Below the pieces are notes generated by a model. That model did not search any database, was not told the origin of the DNA, and saw only the letters and a list, made by a program, of their open reading frames with translations. Below, in pieces: positions 61,321-64,000 of a stretch of DNA of 64,000 nucleotides; position 1 is the first letter of the stretch; the number at the start of each line of letters is the position of its first letter. The position numbers and the translations under genes were made by a program. This DNA is from Cloeon dipterum (taxonomy: Eukaryota; Arthropoda; Insecta; Ephemeroptera; Baetidae): contig NC_088787.1 of the NCBI RefSeq assembly GCF_949628265.1, positions 24,914,501 to 24,978,500 on the forward strand, in the 5' to 3' direction.

Positions 61321-63414
61321 AATATCTTCATCTGTTGCCAGTTTTTATTATAATATTGGCTTTGAATTGTAATTAGTCATACCGTCTGAAAATTTAGTAA
61401 GAAAATTCCAAACTATGAGCTAATGTGAAATGTTCGAATTTTACAAACCCAGCCGGCCTCTACTGATTTCAATGATACAGATTTTCCCTGTGTTGAGACG
61501 TACACTACAGAGTGACCTTTTGATTGAACAGTTCGTTTACGGGGATTTCCATTTCCGAGGGTATATTTTAGAGCGTAAAGTTTTTGCCTGTTCTGTCCTT
61601 TATCTGTTCCATTATTTTATTCTGTTTTCCTTTTCAGTACCGTCATTAATATACCTGTTTTCTCTGTTATCTTTTCATGATATAAATTTTAATGCGATAC
61701 AAAAAAAGTGATTGTTTTAGATATTTAATCTGTTCCAATATTCGTGAAAAGTGCGCCCAATTTTGAAGTAGTTAGAATATGGTGATCGAAATGAGAGAAA
61801 GACCATCTATATGAAAGGGTGTGCTTTAGTTAGGCGGGTTTAGACGATTTTTGGTTATAGGCGATTTTAAGTCGGTTTCAATCGTAATAATTTTCCATGA
61901 TTCTTGAAGATTTCATATTTTTGGAAAGAAATAGAGCACAGATAAAAATAGTCGATCGTCTAAGTTTCTATCAGAGTTCACCAATTTTGCAATTTAAAAA
62001 AAATACAACGTACGGATTTTAAAAAAAAAATATCCCAGTCTGGATTTTTTTGTATATTGAAATATTTTTAAAAAAATCGATTTTTAGGGCAGTTTGCACT
62101 TCCAAATCTCGAGTTCTAAACATCAGAATTGCAAAAACTAACCACCGTTAGACTCGTCCTCACCTGAACTAATGAGCCAAAGTGTTTAGGGGATGCTTTC
62201 CTTCATTCCCTTTCAACCCGATTGCTACAATTTTGATAAAAAAAACCATGTTACCATACATGCTCTGGGCTTAAAAATACCTAAAATTATCGAAATTATC
62301 CAAAAATTTCAATTAAATTATCACCATGTTGCACCCTACCCTGTCCCTTCTTTTAATAGGAAAATATTTTTAATTAAAATATTTATTAAAACAATAATCC
62401 AGAATTATAAAATGTTTTACTTTTTTACGAGGTGATTGAAGTATAGAAGCTTAGGGTGTATATAGGGTGACCACCCCTAAACCATTCAGCCGGTCAGAGG
62501 AGATCGAGACGAGTTCAATGGGGGTAGTATATTTAATTTTTGAGTAAAATTGTTTACGCTGCGGACAATTTTTTAGGCTAAATATTTATACTGTACATAC
62601 ATGAAAGAAAGTATGCGTTTTAAAACAGTATCAAAATGAAAGTTATGCTATCTTGTTTGTTTGCCGTTGCGTAATTGCAAACTCGTACCCTTTTAATATG
62701 CTTCCTATTTTTGCATTTACGTGGAATGTTCGTTTGGTTGTTTTGCCCATATCAAGATTTTTCAGCTTGGTCACCGCATCGTCCGCTTAGGACACGAATT
62801 TTAGCATTGTGTTCCACCGCATTTCCCCTCAAAATAGAGTTTTGGCGGCATAATATCTCTCATCATCATATCACACCCTGCGAAAAATCTTCATTGTTTT
62901 AATATTAGGGTAATATTATTTCCCAATAACCATTATTGTTTTAATATTGGCGTCTAATGTTATATCAATGTGAAAATGTGACTTTTTTCAATATTGTTCT
63001 AATATTGGCACCAATATTGGCCGCTATCATTGCGTTATTATTAATTTCAAATGGAAATTAAATGATGTCCTAATTTCCGTAGAATATTGGTAATTAGGGG
63101 TTTTCTGAATGAGATACATAGTTTTATTTAATTATTTTATATTTTTATTATATCTAGACAAATTATTGTAACACTTGTAAGTCACAGAAGAGTTATATAA
63201 CTTATAAAAAATTATTTATACGTCATTTCACATAAAACAGTTGGGTTTCTCTCTAGTCACAGCATTCTAGTTTTACAATGTACATTGAAGTGCACAGCAG
63301 GGATTGAGACAAAGTCGTTGGGTTTAAGTAGGGAAATACTTAAAATCAGCACTACATAATACATGTTGGCCACTTAGTCAAATCGTCGTCCTGTCGGGAC
63401 ACAGAGCGACGTCG
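61321..63414. other. AT-rich interval between satellite and fold-back element
   Basis: No recognisable gene; frames of 75-93 codons lack supporting features. Around 62905-63095 the word AATATTGG/TAATATT recurs many times, giving a locally repetitive texture. Confidence 0.5.
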
Positions 63415-63841
63415 ACACTGGCATGAATAAGGGGTGGTCAGAAATTGATGAGGGACTTGTCATGTGTGCTGATGGCCTGAACTTTATATTATACAGAGCG
63501 GCTATTATTGTTTCCCATTTTTGTCACTGTCAATGCGGCCCGTCGGGCCGAACGATTCGACAAAATCAAAAGTGACACACTAATTAAAATTAATTTGGCA
63601 TTTAATAATAACTGTCAGCTCTAGCATTGTTATTAACGAATTTTGAAAAATTTAAATGCAAAATTAATTTTAATTAGAGTGCCACTTTTGATTTTCTCAA
63701 ATCGTTCGGCCCGACGGGCCGCATTGACAGTGACAAAAATGGGAAACAATAATGGCGGCTCTGTATAATATAAAGTTCAGGCCATTAGCACACATGACAA
63801 GTACCTCATCAATTTCTGACCGCCCTTTTTGGTGCCAGTGC
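63415..63841. mobile_element. Long inverted-repeat (fold-back/MITE-like) element
   Basis: Two arms of about 180 bp (63415-63596 and 63659-63841) are near-perfect reverse complements around a ~60-bp AT-rich loop. The arms include the palindromic core cggcccgtcgggccg and the stretch gcctgaactttatattatac. Differences between arms are a few substitutions. No transposase is encoded. The structure fits a non-autonomous fold-back or MITE-like transposon copy. Target-site duplications could not be identified by eye. Confidence 0.85.
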
Positions 63842-64000
63842 TCATAAAAGTCATTAATATTTTTTAAGTCAAGGACCAAAGGTTCCAAAACGCCCAAATT
63901 AAAAAAAATGCAGTGAAGTGGTAGCAATAAGGTTTTTTTTATCAATTTTCACCAGTTTCTTGCAGGCCATGTTTTCACTTAAGTTTTCAATATTTTTCTA

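Overview
The window looks like insect (at least arthropod) nuclear DNA. It is AT-rich, its genes are split by GT-AG introns, and it encodes lineage-typical proteins: a haemolymph juvenile-hormone-binding/takeout-like protein, a Piwi-clade Argonaute and a twelve-finger protein resembling Su(Hw). No bacterial operons, phage or viral genes were seen. All gene models below were built by eye from reading frame, splice-site phase and family resemblance. No database search was run.

Layout. 0-3.3 kb: two diverged copies of a ~430-bp repeat flank a GC-rich, CT-repeat-bearing stretch that looks like a minus-strand promoter/first exon. 3.3-11.8 kb: a minus-strand tandem array of four intact genes and one broken copy for small type I membrane proteins of a family I do not recognise. 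12.7-20.2 kb (minus): a secreted coiled-coil protein with a fibrinogen C-terminal domain. 23.7-29.2 kb (plus): a Piwi-like Argonaute. 29.5-34.4 kb (minus): IFRD1-like. 36.6-38.1 kb (plus): JHBP/takeout-like. 38.6-42.0 kb (minus): Su(Hw)-like zinc-finger protein. 43.5-48.9 kb (minus): nucleoporin Nup155. 49.7-51.8 kb (plus): IFT54/TRAF3IP1. 53.3-54.6 kb (minus): LYSMD2-like LysM protein. 55.4-61.3 kb: about 36 copies of a 161-162-bp satellite with higher-order structure. 63.4-63.84 kb: a long near-perfect inverted repeat (fold-back element).

The conserved genes are unrelated housekeeping or regulatory functions (nuclear pore, cilia, piRNA pathway, chromatin insulator, transcriptional co-regulator) and do not form one pathway. 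The most distinctive parts are: the tandem membrane-protein family, which shares an invariant C-x5-[AS]KAW signature, a second conserved cysteine, a transmembrane helix near the C terminus and a non-coding first exon; the Piwi-like protein, which has serine where slicers have the catalytic histidine; and the satellite array, whose core is organised as dimers and six-unit repeats.
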